From Taeniopygia guttata (Eukaryota > Chordata > Aves > Passeriformes > Estrildidae): DNA of 64,000 nucleotides. The stretch is from positions 1,612,001 to 1,676,000 of the forward strand of contig NC_133025.1 of assembly GCF_048771995.1 (NCBI RefSeq). The letters run 5' to 3'. Shown in pieces: positions 23,479-33,587 of the stretch (position 1 is its first letter; the number at the start of each line of letters is the position of its first letter). The notes beneath the pieces are model-generated. The model saw nothing but the letters and a program-made list of their open reading frames with translations, searched no databases and had not been told where the DNA came from. Made by a program: the position numbers and the translations under genes.

Positions 23479-23517
23479 CCTTTTCCTTGGATATTCTTCC
23501 CAACTCGCCTCCACAAC
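23479..23517 (-). CDS. COL7A1: COL7A1 NC2 exon completing the Cys-x-Cys motif
   Basis: 39 nt, phase 1 in and out (donor G|GTAAGG). Together with the preceding exon it reads ICGCGGELGRISKEKG. The C-x-C-x-G matches human HCACQG, the NC2 cysteines thought to link antiparallel dimers by disulfides. Confidence 0.82.
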
Positions 23518-23835
23518 CTGCAGACAGAAGAGACAGGGAAGAGTTTGTTTGCTACTTTTTTTTACCAACATAAATAAGATTTTCCAAGGAAATAATTACT
23601 TTTATGGATTATTTTTCATCCCTTTTCCCCCGTTTTCAAGGATCCAAATGCTTCCTAACAGCTCCAGCGGTTGTGAACCTAAAAACCTTCCATATCCATA
23701 GGGAAAGCCCAGGGAATGGGATAGGAATTTTCTGCTGGATCTCAAATTTATGGATTTCTTCAGGGCAAGGAAAGCAAGACCTCAAAAAATTTCAGTGTTG
23801 AGGTTCTGAGATAAAACCATCCCCAAATTTTCCTC

Positions 23836-23978
23836 TTTTTTTTTTTTGGTGTTTTTTGTTTGTTGTGTTTTTGTTGTTGTTGTTTGGTCTGGTTTTTTTT
23901 TTTGTGGGTTTTGTTTGTTTGGTGGTTTTGGGTGGGTTTTTTTGGTTGGTTTTTTTGGGTTTTTTTTGTGGTGCTGGT
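23836..23978. repeat. T/G-only low-complexity tract
   Basis: About 140 bp of almost only T and G on plus (TTTTTGTTGTTGTTGTTTGG), i.e. A/C on the transcribed RNA of COL7A1. Strong strand asymmetry. Confidence 0.9.
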
Positions 23979-24320
23979 GGTAGTTATTCCCTGTGGAAGT
24001 GGAAAATTGTGTATGCCAAGGAATGCCACAAAAAACTGGGAATTAAAACGTTCAGCGAGCTCCGAGTGACCCAGCACTTTCCCAATCCATGAGGAAATGG
24101 GGGAAAGATTTGCTGACAAAACCAAATGGGAAGAGACAGGGGGTGTTAAGGGATAAAAATGGAGAGTTTCAGGAGGTCAGGAATCTGCAGGGCCTGGAAT
24201 TCCACACTCCTGGAGAGGGGCCCCAGCTCCACCTGCTGCTGACGGTGACATTTGGACGCGTGCCGGCACAGAAATGGCTCCAATTTAGCTGCTGGCAGGG
24301 TCGCCACGGGGCCAACTCAC

Positions 24321-24369
24321 CACAAATCCCTCTCATTTCGCTCCTCAGCACTTCCTTCACCTCTTCCTC
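24321..24369 (-). CDS. COL7A1: COL7A1 first NC2 exon after the helix
   Basis: 49 nt, phase 0 in, phase 1 out (G|GTGAGT). Encodes EEEVKEVLRSEMRGIC plus one base of Gly. It aligns with human TEDDIRGFVRQEMSQHC, directly after the triple helix. Confidence 0.9.
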
Positions 24370-24614
24370 CTGTGCCAGAGTGGGAAAAACGGAATTTAGG
24401 GATTAATTCCGACCCTGACAGCATCTCCCTGTGGAGCCACCTTGTTTGGGGTGTAACGAGAGTGGAGATTTGGTGTGATGGGGAGCTCGGTTCAAGATTT
24501 GTGGCTCATTCCCTCTGGAAATTCCTGGTTTTCCTGCAGCCAGCTCCTCTGGCCACGAGGAATGGGAGCCCAACCCACTTCACCCCTCAAACCTTGGCTG
24601 GCTTTCCAAGCTGT

Positions 24615-24800
24615 GGATGATTTTTAAGGTCCCTTCCATCCCAAGCCACTCCATGTCCTAAATTGGAAGGGATCAATAAAGACCATCAAGTCCAACTCTC
24701 TGTTGGAATCCCTGCCTCGGAATTGGAGGATTTTTAAGGTCTCTTCCATCCCAAACCATTCCATGTCCCAAACTGGAAGGGTTTGTAAAAACCCCTGTCA
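24615..24800 (+). mobile_element. CR1 3' tails (two tandem)
   Basis: Two sense copies of the CR1 tail (GATGATTTTTAAGGTCCCTT, CCATCAAGTCCAACTCTCTG), related to the array at 20.9-21.8 kb. Confidence 0.75.
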
Positions 24801-25681
24801 CCCATCAAACCTTGGATGGCTTTCCAAGGAGTGTCCCCAAAGCCACGATCTCCCAAACTTCCCTGAGCTCTGAAAAGCCTTGGAGCCACCTGCATCCAAA
24901 TTATCCTCCAGGATTGTCCCTTGGGAATGGGGCTGTGGAACCACATTTGATTATTTGGAGCTGCACCTCCTCCTGCTTTCTCTGCCTGTTTCCCAACCAG
25001 CGCCATTCCCCATGGAATGAGAACTTTGATCCATTGGGAATCTTCCCTGTGGGATGGTCGATGTCCGACTGGACTTCTGGGGTCATCACTTCTTATCCTT
25101 CTTGGGATTCTAAATTTTGGGGTATCTTCCCGTGTAGGGAGCTGGAATTTTCAGCAGCCCAAATTTAGGAGATCCTTTCCCACAACCCCCCTGCTAAAAT
25201 TAATCCTGCTTGGAAAATCAATCCACACCCTGGGAAAATGGAAATAATTCCTCGTGTCAGTCAAGTGGCACAAAATCCGGGATGAAGGGATGGGGAGGGA
25301 GATGCAGCAGGAATTTTATCCTGATCCACGTGGCTCAACTCCCTCCTTCTTCCTCAGGATTTGGAAGCCCAGGGCAGCAGCTTTTCCCTAAAGGCTTTGA
25401 AAATGAGGGGAATTTCCCTCTCCTGCTTTTCCTTTGGCTTGGATCATCCCTGGGCAACCAGGAGCTGGAGGGAAAATCTTCCTGGTCCTTTAGGCTTGGC
25501 TTTGTAGAGCCCAGCTCTGCTCCCACTCTGCCATCCCTGGGTAACACCAACAGCTTCATTTCCCAGATATTCTCGGAGTGAATCCATTTCTCAGCAATTC
25601 CCTCCTCCCCTCGGCCTCTTTGGCCAATTTTCTCCATTTTCCCCCCGAAATGGGAAACGATCTTGGAGAGAAAGCACTCAC

Positions 25682-25735
25682 GGAAAGGCCCGGATCGCCC
25701 TTGGCTCCTTTCTGCCCAGCAGGACCATTTTCCCC
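25682..25735 (-). CDS. COL7A1: COL7A1 last helix exon
   Basis: 54 nt, phase 0: GENGPAGQKGAKGDPGLS, acceptor TTTTTGACAG, donor TCC|GTGAGT. The final Gly-X-Y triplets run into LS-EEEV, matching the human end of helix at ALTEDD. Confidence 0.87.
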
Positions 25736-25964
25736 CTGTCAAAAACACTTCCATCATTACCAAATCTCTGGAGATTGTCCATGAAATGCTCTGGGAATAA
25801 GTGCTCCTTTAGGGATGATAGCTCGGAAGGGAGGTGGGTAAAAAGCCTCACGTGTTTTCCTATAAATTTTAGGGATTATCTGCGAGTGGCTCAGTGGGCT
25901 GACAGGAACGGCCTCATCCATGTGTCCATCAGATCATCCCAGATTTTTGGGAGCTCTGCTCCAT

Positions 25965-26160
25965 CCCAACATTATTCATTAAAAACAGGAGCTGAGAGAC
26001 GGCGTTCCCAAGCCTAATTATCCTGGGATAATTAAGCACTTGATGTCCTGATCACTTGGAATTATCTCTCAGTGGAGAGGTCAAATCTTCCCCTGAAGAG
26101 ATGGGAAAGGAGGGGAGGAAAGGGGATGGAAAACGAACTGGGAGATGAAATCCATGGATC
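25965..26160 (+). repeat. Intronic direct repeat, copy 1
   Basis: Shares about 190 bp with 28,575-28,765: GAGCTGAGAG, CTGGGATAATTAA, TTGGAATTATCTCTC, GTGGAGAGGTCAAATCTTCC, CCTGAAGAGA and GGGAAAGGAGGGGAGGAAAG. Spacing is about 2.6 kb, across one helix exon. Confidence 0.85.
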
Positions 26161-26931
26161 AAGTCAGGTTTATTTTCCAGCTGGAAGAGGTGGATACAAG
26201 GAGAGGGTCTGCACAGAATCTTTGGGAATCAGCTCAAGCAGAAGATTTGAAACTGGAGCTGCAATTCCAGTGCTGGAAAGATGGAAAAACAAGGAGATGT
26301 TGAGCTTTGTCAACAAGGGATAAAAACACCCTGACAAATTTTCCACTCAGAACTGCTGGAAACTGAATTTGTGCATTAAGGGTACTTCAAAATATTAAAG
26401 GACAAGGAGCACAAGAAGGATGATCCCAATTAAAGCCGGGAGGATCATTTTTCTCAATCCATGCTCACTTCCAGTGCCAGGAAAAATCACATTATCCACC
26501 AGCAGCACATGGAGTTAAAGCAGTGCCACTCCTGATCCTAAAATCCCCTGGGACATTGGGGCTTGCAGGGTGCAGAGACTGACCCCAAACAGGCTGGGGA
26601 ATCACCCTGGGATCCAAAGCTCCTGTTGGAATTCTCTGCTGAGCATTAATTGTGCATTAATTATCCTGCACTGATTACTGGGTCATTCCTGCTCTGCCTG
26701 GGGGATGTGCTGATCCAAAGTTTGATGTTTTCCCAAAGGAATCTCCCAACTCAGCTGGAGACACCTCCAGGCAGGAATTTGGGCAGCACTGCTGCCTGGA
26801 ATTTGGGATTCCCACGGCTCTGCTCTTGTTGGAAAATCTGGAGAGCTGAGAAATGAAACCTGGAAGATCCAAGGTTCATCCAAGCCCAGTTTGGAATTTT
26901 GGGAACCCCACCGGATCGTTCCCGTACTGAC

Positions 26932-27009
26932 CGCTTCTCCTTTTGGCCCATCCATGCCCGGGGGTCCCTGGAGGCAGAGTTGGGATCTCCCTCTTCTTCC
27001 TGGTGGACC
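26932..27009 (-). CDS. COL7A1: COL7A1 helix exon with Cys-containing interruption
   Basis: 78 nt, phase 0: GPPGRRGRSQLCLQGPPG then MDGPKGEA. The helix is broken by the five-residue insert QLCLQ. Human collagen VII also has an imperfection near here (ERVVGAPG), but without Cys as far as I recall. Donor GCG|GTCAGT, acceptor CTCTCCAG. Confidence 0.88.
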
Positions 27010-28570
27010 CTGGAGAGGAAAAGGAGAGTTCAGTCAGCACTTCCAGAGATATCCCCCATTTCTTTGGGATTTTCCCCCTAAAACCCAACCTGGGATGGGA
27101 ATCTGCTCTGGAATTTTTTCCCCCCTCTCCCAACCCCACAAGCCATTCCCAGCGTTTCTCCTTTAATTCCAGGAGAAGCCAAGGAGCAGTGTGGGTGGAA
27201 AAAGTGGCACCTCACGGCCTCTTTTAATCAGTGTCCAAAAAAAAAGCCATTTATTATCCCAGACAGGCTTGCTAATAACATCAAAAATTCCAGCCTTTTT
27301 AAATATCCATGAGGGAATCTTGTACTTTCGGCTCCCTCCTCCCTCCTGTGATTCCTTTGATTTATTTTTCATGGCAAGTCACAGCCTAGGGAGCAAGAGA
27401 AGGAAGAATAATTTTGTTTCCATGGGCTGTAGCAGGATTTAATCCATATTTTATTGTTCTGGAAGGACCTTTTCCCACCTTCCTCCTATAACCACCTTTC
27501 AAAATTCCTCTTGAAGATCCCTGCCTCACTTCCAGCATCTTTATTTAGGGACTTCAAGTTCTTATTTTTAAGGAAGATGCTGATTTCCAGAGGTATTTTC
27601 CAGGTAAAATTCAGCTTCCAAAAGGCAAATTAGCAGGGAGAAAATCCAAGTGTCTTTGGGAAGGAAAAAAAAAAAAAAAAGAGAGAGAAATATCTGGGAG
27701 TTGTTTTAAAGTTGATTTTGTGATAAAGGAGTTGATTAAGGAGATCTGGTGCCATGAAAAAAAATATTGGGAATTTCTGGATGTGCGTTGAGTTCCTTGT
27801 TTATCCTTTCTGCTCTGCATCCCTCTTCTTGCCTTAAATCCCTTTTTTTTTTTTTGATAATTCCATGGGATCACATATTTTTTGTCTTTCTGAAGAGCAG
27901 CCTCATGTTCTGATCAACATCTCCCATTCCAGATACCGATATTGCAGTTTTTAATAACTTAATTAATCAAAACATCATTTTTTTAAGTGGAATCTGCCAA
28001 AATCCCACCAATATTTGATCCTGATGGAGCTGATGTGGTGTAAAAGTTGTCAATGGATATTGGCTTGGGAAAAAAGTAGGAAAATTCTGCTGGAATGAGG
28101 TGGAATAGAGATTTTTTTAGTGACCCATCCATGTCAGAATTCCTGCAAAGATCTGTAGGATAAGGAGACCTTGGAAATCCAGGAGAGATCCAGTCTCACT
28201 CAGATTTTCCCAGAAAATTGGGAATTGTCCCAACTTCTGCCTCCAAAATCCAAATTATTGCTGTCATTGTCAGGAATCAAGCAAGGTTTATGGTTAAAAT
28301 TTGGTTTTTCAGGTTATTTTATTCCAACTTTTCTCTGATTCTTGAATCTTCCAGGTAATTTTTGTATTCTTTAATCCAAGCCTGAAACTCTCTCAGCAAA
28401 ATGGAGGGAATTTTCATTTCCAGCCTTTTTTTTCCACTTTGCAAAGTTATTTATTTCTCAGAGCTGTCACAAGAAAACTTCCAGGGCAGGGTGATCCAGC
28501 TCATTGATGGAATTAACATCTCATTTCCCAGGATTTTTTTCCCTATGATTCTAAATGTGCCTAGCGTGGC
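27010..28570. other. COL7A1 intron, no further feature recognised
   Basis: Intronic sequence with poly(A) near 27,667 and poly(T) near 27,841; otherwise unique. Confidence 0.6.
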
Positions 28571-28574
28571 TGGA

Positions 28575-28765
28575 ATGCAAAAATATTCATTAAAATTGGG
28601 AGCTGAGAGCTTCCTGGGATAATTAACCACTTGGTGTCCTGGTGACTTGGAATTATCTCTCCGTGGAGAGGTCAAATCTTCCCCTGAAGAGACGGGAAAG
28701 GAGGGGAGGAAAGGGGAGGGAAAATATCCGGAGGGAAAGGAAGTGGGAGATGGAATCCATGGATC
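28575..28765 (+). repeat. Intronic direct repeat, copy 2
   Basis: Second copy of the segment at 25,965-26,160, same orientation. Confidence 0.85.
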
Positions 28766-28847
28766 AAAATCCTGCGGGAAGAGGGAATGTGGGAGAGCTC
28801 TGGAGAGGGGGGACATGGGGACACTTCAGGGGTGTCCAGGAGTGGAT

Positions 28848-29658
28848 TCCTGTGGGATTTAGGATTCCTGTGGGATTTAGGATTCCTGCGGGATTCAGGA
28901 CCCACTGGGATTCCTGTGGGATTCAGGACTTGCTAGGATTCCTATTGGATTTGGGATCTGTGGGATTCAGGACCTGCTGGGATTCAGGATCTGTGGGGAT
29001 CAGGAAATTGTGGAAATCGGGACCTGTGGGATTCCTGTGGGATTCAGGATCTGTGAGATTACTGCGAGATTCCTGTGGGATTCAGGACCTGTGGGATTCC
29101 TGTGGGATTCAGGATCTGTGAGATTACTGTGGGATTCCTGTGGGATTCATGACCCGTTTGATTCCTGTGGGATTCAGGACCTGCTGGGATTCCTGTGGGA
29201 TTCAGGACCTGTGTTATTCAGGACCTGCTGGGATTCAGGATCTGTGGGATTCCTGTGGGATTCAGGACCCGTTTGATTCCTGTGGGATTCAGGACCTGCT
29301 GGGATTCCTGTGGGATTCAGGACCTGTGTTAGTCAGGACCCACTGGGATTCAGGATCTGTGGGATTCCTGTGGTATTCAGGACCTGTTTGATTTCTGTGG
29401 GATTCAGGATCTGTGAGATTACTGTGGGATTCCTGTGGGATTCATGACCCGTTTGATTCCTGTGGGATTCAGGACCTGTGGTATTTCTGTGGGATTCAGG
29501 ACCTGCTGAGATTCCTGTGGGATTCCTGTGGGATTCAGGACCTGCTGAGATTCCTGTGGGATTCTGGATCTGTGGGATTCAGGACCGGCTGAGATTCCTG
29601 TGGGATTCCTGTGGGATTCAGGACCTGTGGGATTCAGGACCTGTGGGATTCAGGACCT
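28848..29658. repeat. Minisatellite of TGTGGGATTC units abutting a COL7A1 donor
   Basis: Irregular 16-27-bp units built from GATTCCTGTGGGATTCAGGA and CCTGCTGG. The array ends within 10 bp of the 5' splice site of the 117-nt helix exon. Confidence 0.92.
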
Positions 29659-29667
29659 GCTGCTCAC

Positions 29668-29784
29668 CTGTGGGCCTGGCTCGCCCTGTGGCCCTCGAGG
29701 TCCAGCTGCTCCGGCCCCTCCAGGCTTTCCCGGCCATCCCGCTTGTCCCTTGAATCCTCCCAGTCCAGGTACTCCCTTGGCTCC
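29668..29784 (-). CDS. COL7A1: COL7A1 helix exon, 117 nt
   Basis: Thirteen uninterrupted triplets, phase 0, from GAKGVPGLGGFKGQ to GPRGPQGEPGPQ. Corresponds to the human stretch with PGIGGFPG and GPRGPEG. Donor CAG|GTGAGC, acceptor ATTCCCAG. Confidence 0.92.
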
Positions 29785-30954
29785 CTGGGAATCACAGGGG
29801 TTTTAGGGATGGGGCAGCCAAACCTCATCCAAACACTTCCATGGGATTGGGAATACGGGAACACCTCCCACATTCCTTTGGCGTGAGAGCTTTGCTCTCC
29901 ACCTTTCCTAGTCCAGAAGGAAAGGTGACTTGGATTTTCTATCCAGCTATTCCCAAGAATTCTGAAATTCCCAGCTCACCTAAACGGAACCCTTTCATTT
30001 GTAACCCTGGGAAAAATGAGGAAAGAGGAAGATCCCAAACCTATAAATGTCATCTTCACCACTGAGCTTTCTGCCAGAGCTGCTGGAACACAAAATATTC
30101 CTATGAAACCCAGCAGAAGGAAAAATCCAACAGCCAGCAGTGGTGGAAAACAAATCTGTGGGAGAGGAGAAGGCCAGGAGAGGAAGGGAATGAGAATTCC
30201 CTGGGAATGATCTCCAAGCCACCAGCCAGAGACTTCAGGAGGTGTTTGACCATCAGGGAGTGGGGAACAGGTTTGTTATCAATAAAATCCCTTAAGATCC
30301 CAAATCCATTGGAGACTGGAATGCAGGAAGGCTCTGAGGGTGGAAAATGCCAAGAGATTTGATGGAGGCTGCTGAGATTTTGTTGGTTTTGTTGGGTTTT
30401 CTTTCCCCTTTAAAAATTTACTGTTTTATCAGAAATCCCATTTTTTTTCCCCAGGTGGCAGAGTACAAATTTAGGTGTGGGGTTTTTTAAGGAATAAAGC
30501 AGGAAATTAAGGAATGCCGAGGAGGAAGATTGGTGGGGAGTGATCAAGGTGGGAATTCCTCAAGGAGATGAGAACAGAACTCGGGATCAGCTTGGAGACC
30601 TTTCCCATTTCCCATGGCAAGGTGGCCACAGCCTGATCCACTTCTCCTACCCCAGAGCATCCCAGGGATTTACCCTGGGAATGGTGGTGGAATAACTCTT
30701 CCAGTGACTCCCAGCCCCTCTGGATGGCTTCTCCTCATACTAAACTGGCTCCTCCTGGGATTTTATCCAGGGAATTTAAGGAGACCTCTCTCCTCTGCCC
30801 TTTTCCAACTGCATTCCCAACCCTAACGTTCCAGCCAGTTGACATTTCCCCTCTGGAAAGGGCACCAGTGATGTGGAAAATGTTAAATTTTGTTAACTCC
30901 ACCTGATGGATGTGGGATTTATTCCTTGGAAATGGCAGTGTGCTCAGCACCAAC
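29785..30954. other. COL7A1 intron
   Basis: Unique intronic sequence with no recognisable repeat or exon. Confidence 0.55.
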
Positions 30955-31017
30955 CTTTTCTCCTTTCTCCCCAGGAATTCCCGAGGTGCCGTCGTTCCCT
31001 GAGGCTCCTGGTTCGCC
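30955..31017 (-). CDS. COL7A1: COL7A1 helix exon, 63 nt
   Basis: Seven triplets, GEPGASGNDGTSGIP then GEKGEK, phase 0. Donor AAG|GTTGGT is weaker than its neighbours but GT-AG is kept. Confidence 0.88.
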
Positions 31018-31379
31018 CTGGAAGGAGCCAAGGTAAAAGCATGGCTAATGTGGGCTTGGAAAAGCTGGGATTTTGGGAATTAACTGGTTTTTCCTTGGGT
31101 TAGAGGTATTTACTGAGTGTCACCTCAGTCTGGGCACTGGTGGTATTCCAGGAGAGGGAAAATTCCCATAAAAATGGAACAGGGCTGTGGAGCATCAGCA
31201 CTGGGACGGGTGAACTCAGCTGAGGAGGTGAGTAAAGATCCCAATCCCAATATCCAAGAATCCTCACCCAATCCATGCTGATTTATGGGAATGGATCCAG
31301 GAAAACCCAATTTATGCCCTTTGGAAGAAACAAGCATTTTCCAGAGGTGGATCTGGGAAAACTTCTGGGAAAACTCTTG

Positions 31380-31432
31380 AGGGATGACCTTTAATGTCCC
31401 TTCCCAAACCATTCCATGGTTTTGTGATGATT
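31380..31432 (+). mobile_element. CR1 3' tail
   Basis: GATGACCTTTAATGTCCCTT and CCAAACCATTCCATGG: short sense CR1 end, ending next to a helix exon donor. Confidence 0.6.
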
Positions 31433-31443
31433 CAGATCCTCAC

Positions 31444-31506
31444 CTTTGGTCCATGCTGTCCATTTGATCCTGGAATTCCTGGTTTTCCAGGACTGCCAAC
31501 TTCTCC
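31444..31506 (-). CDS. COL7A1: COL7A1 helix exon, 63 nt
   Basis: Seven triplets from GEVGSPGKPGIPG to GQHGPK, aligning with human GEPGVPGQSGAPG...GPK. Donor AAG|GTGAGG. Confidence 0.91.
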
Positions 31507-31639
31507 CTGTAGATGGAAAAACAGTGGAGGGGCTGTGAGGACAAAGAACCCCCAAAACATTGGGAAAACTCTGGAAAAGCAAGGAAAGGGATAATCCAGG
31601 GATGACACTCAGAGATAAAGTCTCACCTCAGCCTGGAAA

Positions 31640-31920
31640 TTTCAGATCACTAAAATGTAACTATTAACAAATGAGACAAATTAACAAACTAACACTAATT
31701 TAACTCATAACCAAGATAATTTGGAATCCTTAAAACTGGAGATTATCCCAACTCCAAGCTCGCCTGGAGGAAAGTAGGTGGGGAATATTCCCTAGGTAAA
31801 AATGCAGTTATGAAATGGAGCGGGGATGATGAATCCAAGTGTTAGTAACAATAATAATAAAAATAATATTAATTTTAAGAATTATTATAACCACAACAAT
31901 AACAATAACATTGCCTCTGT
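31640..31920. repeat. AT-rich intronic stretch with ATA microsatellite
   Basis: AT-rich block with ACAATAATAATAAAAATAAT and further AAT/AAC units near 31,845-31,912. Confidence 0.75.
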
Positions 31921-32067
31921 CACCAACAGCTCCCATTTCTCTTATCAAACTTCCCAATCCCCCCATAAAAAGCCCATTAAGGCTCATTAGCGTTGTTTAC
32001 TGATAAGGGACTAATGGCGCTGATAAGAGCCCTGCACCAATTTAGATCTGAGCCCAGGCTGTTGCTA

Positions 32068-32745
32068 AGCCACGGATCAGGAGGGATTTGGGCTGGGTTT
32101 AGTTTAGTTTTTAACCCCAGATTATCCTGAAATTCCCTACAAACCTTAAAGCTTCCCAATCCATGATTCCCTGCTCTTCCAGGCCTTCCAAGAGGGATTT
32201 TCCCACAGAAATGGGGTGGATTCCTCAGGATTCCTTGCCGTGGATCAGGAGGGATTTGGTCTGGGTTTAGTTTAGTTTCTAACCCCAGATTATCCCAAAA
32301 TTCCCTGCAACCTTAAAGCTTCCCAATCCATGATTCCCTGCTCTTCCAGGCCTTCCAAGAGGGATTTTCCCACAGAAATTGGGTGGATTCCTCAGGATTC
32401 CTTGCCATGGATCAGGAGGGATTTGGGCTGGGTTTAGTTTAGTTTTTAACCCCAGATTATCCCAAAATTCCCTGCAACCTTAAAGCTTCCCAATCCATGA
32501 TTCCCTGTTCTTCTAGGCCTTCCAAGAGGGATTTTCCCACAGAAATGGGGTGGATTCCCTCAGGATTCCGTGCCATGGATCAGGAGGGATTTGGGCTGGG
32601 TTTAGTTTAGTTTTTAACCCCAGATTATCCCGGAGTTCCCTGCAAGTCTTAAAGCTTCCTGATCCATGATTCCCTGCTCTTCCAGGCCTTCCAAGAGGGA
32701 TTTTCCCACAGAAATGAGGTGGATTCCTCAGGATTCCACGCACAC
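32068..32745 (-). repeat. ~167-bp tandem repeat (4 copies) with exon-like Gly-X-Y module
   Basis: Four copies at 165-169-bp spacing (starts near 32,074, 32,243, 32,408 and 32,577), more than 90% alike by eye. On the minus strand each copy can be read GRPGRAGNHG(L/S)GSFK. In the first three this is followed by AAG|GTTTG (donor-like); the fourth has lost the GT. No AG acceptor precedes the Gly frame (TCTT|GGA), so as it stands it is not an exon. Confidence 0.85.
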
Positions 32746-32823
32746 AACTTTCCTGGGAATGAGTGGGAAACAATTTTGGGAATGGGGCAGCTGGAGCAGG
32801 GTGGAAATCTGGGTTTGGCTCAC

Positions 32824-32877
32824 CTTGGTGCCTTTGGCTCCGGGAGCGCCGATCCGGCCTGGAAGCCCTCGCAAGCC
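32824..32877 (-). CDS. COL7A1: COL7A1 helix exon, 54 nt
   Basis: GLRGLPGRIGAPGAKGTK, six triplets, phase 0. Same length as the human counterpart GEAGPPGRPGLAGHKGEM. Donor AAG|GTGAGC. Confidence 0.91.
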
Positions 32878-32977
32878 CTGGGAATAAAGGAGAACACAGG
32901 GAATGAGGGCAGAGGAGGAATTCTGGGGGTGCTGGAAGCTGCTTCCCCATCTCTGCTTGTCCCAGCCTTTATTTCCC

Positions 32978-33080
32978 AGGATCACGGAGTGGTTGAGGTT
33001 GGAAGGAGCTCTGGAGAACGTTTCTCCAACTCCCAGTCCAAGCAGTGCCATCCAAAGCTGTTCCGCCACCTTCCCAGGGA
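32978..33080 (-). mobile_element. CR1 3' fragment, antisense
   Basis: GGATCACGGAGTGGTTGAGG, TTGGAAGGAGCTCTGG and AACTCCCAGTCCAAGC match the reverse complement of CR1 ends. Confidence 0.6.
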
Positions 33081-33132
33081 TTTTGGGCATCTCCAAGGAT
33101 GGAGATTTCCCTGGATCTCATCCATGTCCTAC

Positions 33133-33186
33133 CTTTGTCCCTTTCTGCCCGGTGTCACCAGTGGTCCCAGGGTCGCCTTTCCCTCC
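33133..33186 (-). CDS. COL7A1: COL7A1 helix exon, 54 nt
   Basis: GGKGDPGTTGDTGQKGTK, phase 0, donor AAG|GTAGGA, acceptor ATGTAG. Confidence 0.89.
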
Positions 33187-33587
33187 CTACATGGAAAAAA
33201 AAGGACAAAGGAGATGAAAGTTCAGGAATAATGGGCCAAAATCCCAACCACATGCTGGAAGTTTTTTGGGAGCCTCCCTGTCATGAAGGAGCTGATCCCA
33301 GGAAATCCATGAGGGATTTAGTAGAAGATTCCTTGATTTCCTGCTCTCCACCAGGAAGAGAGGGACTTGGGATGTGGAGAGAATTGAAATTTGGGCATTG
33401 GTAAGAAACAGAGGAAAACTCAGGCTGGGAAACATGGGATAAGTGCAAAATTCTGGGATATGGATGTGCTGGGAAGTGGAGGAGGATAACTCCTAAAAAC
33501 GAGGCCAGGATGTGCATTGGAGACTTTTCCAGGATTTGGGAAAGACCCTGAGGAAAGCCCTGAGGCCTTTAGGGGGTGGGAAGGGAA

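Noticed and set aside
28848-29658. Plus-strand ORFs of type WDSCGIQDL
   Set aside because: Translations of the GATTCCTGTGGGATTCAGGA array, antisense to COL7A1.
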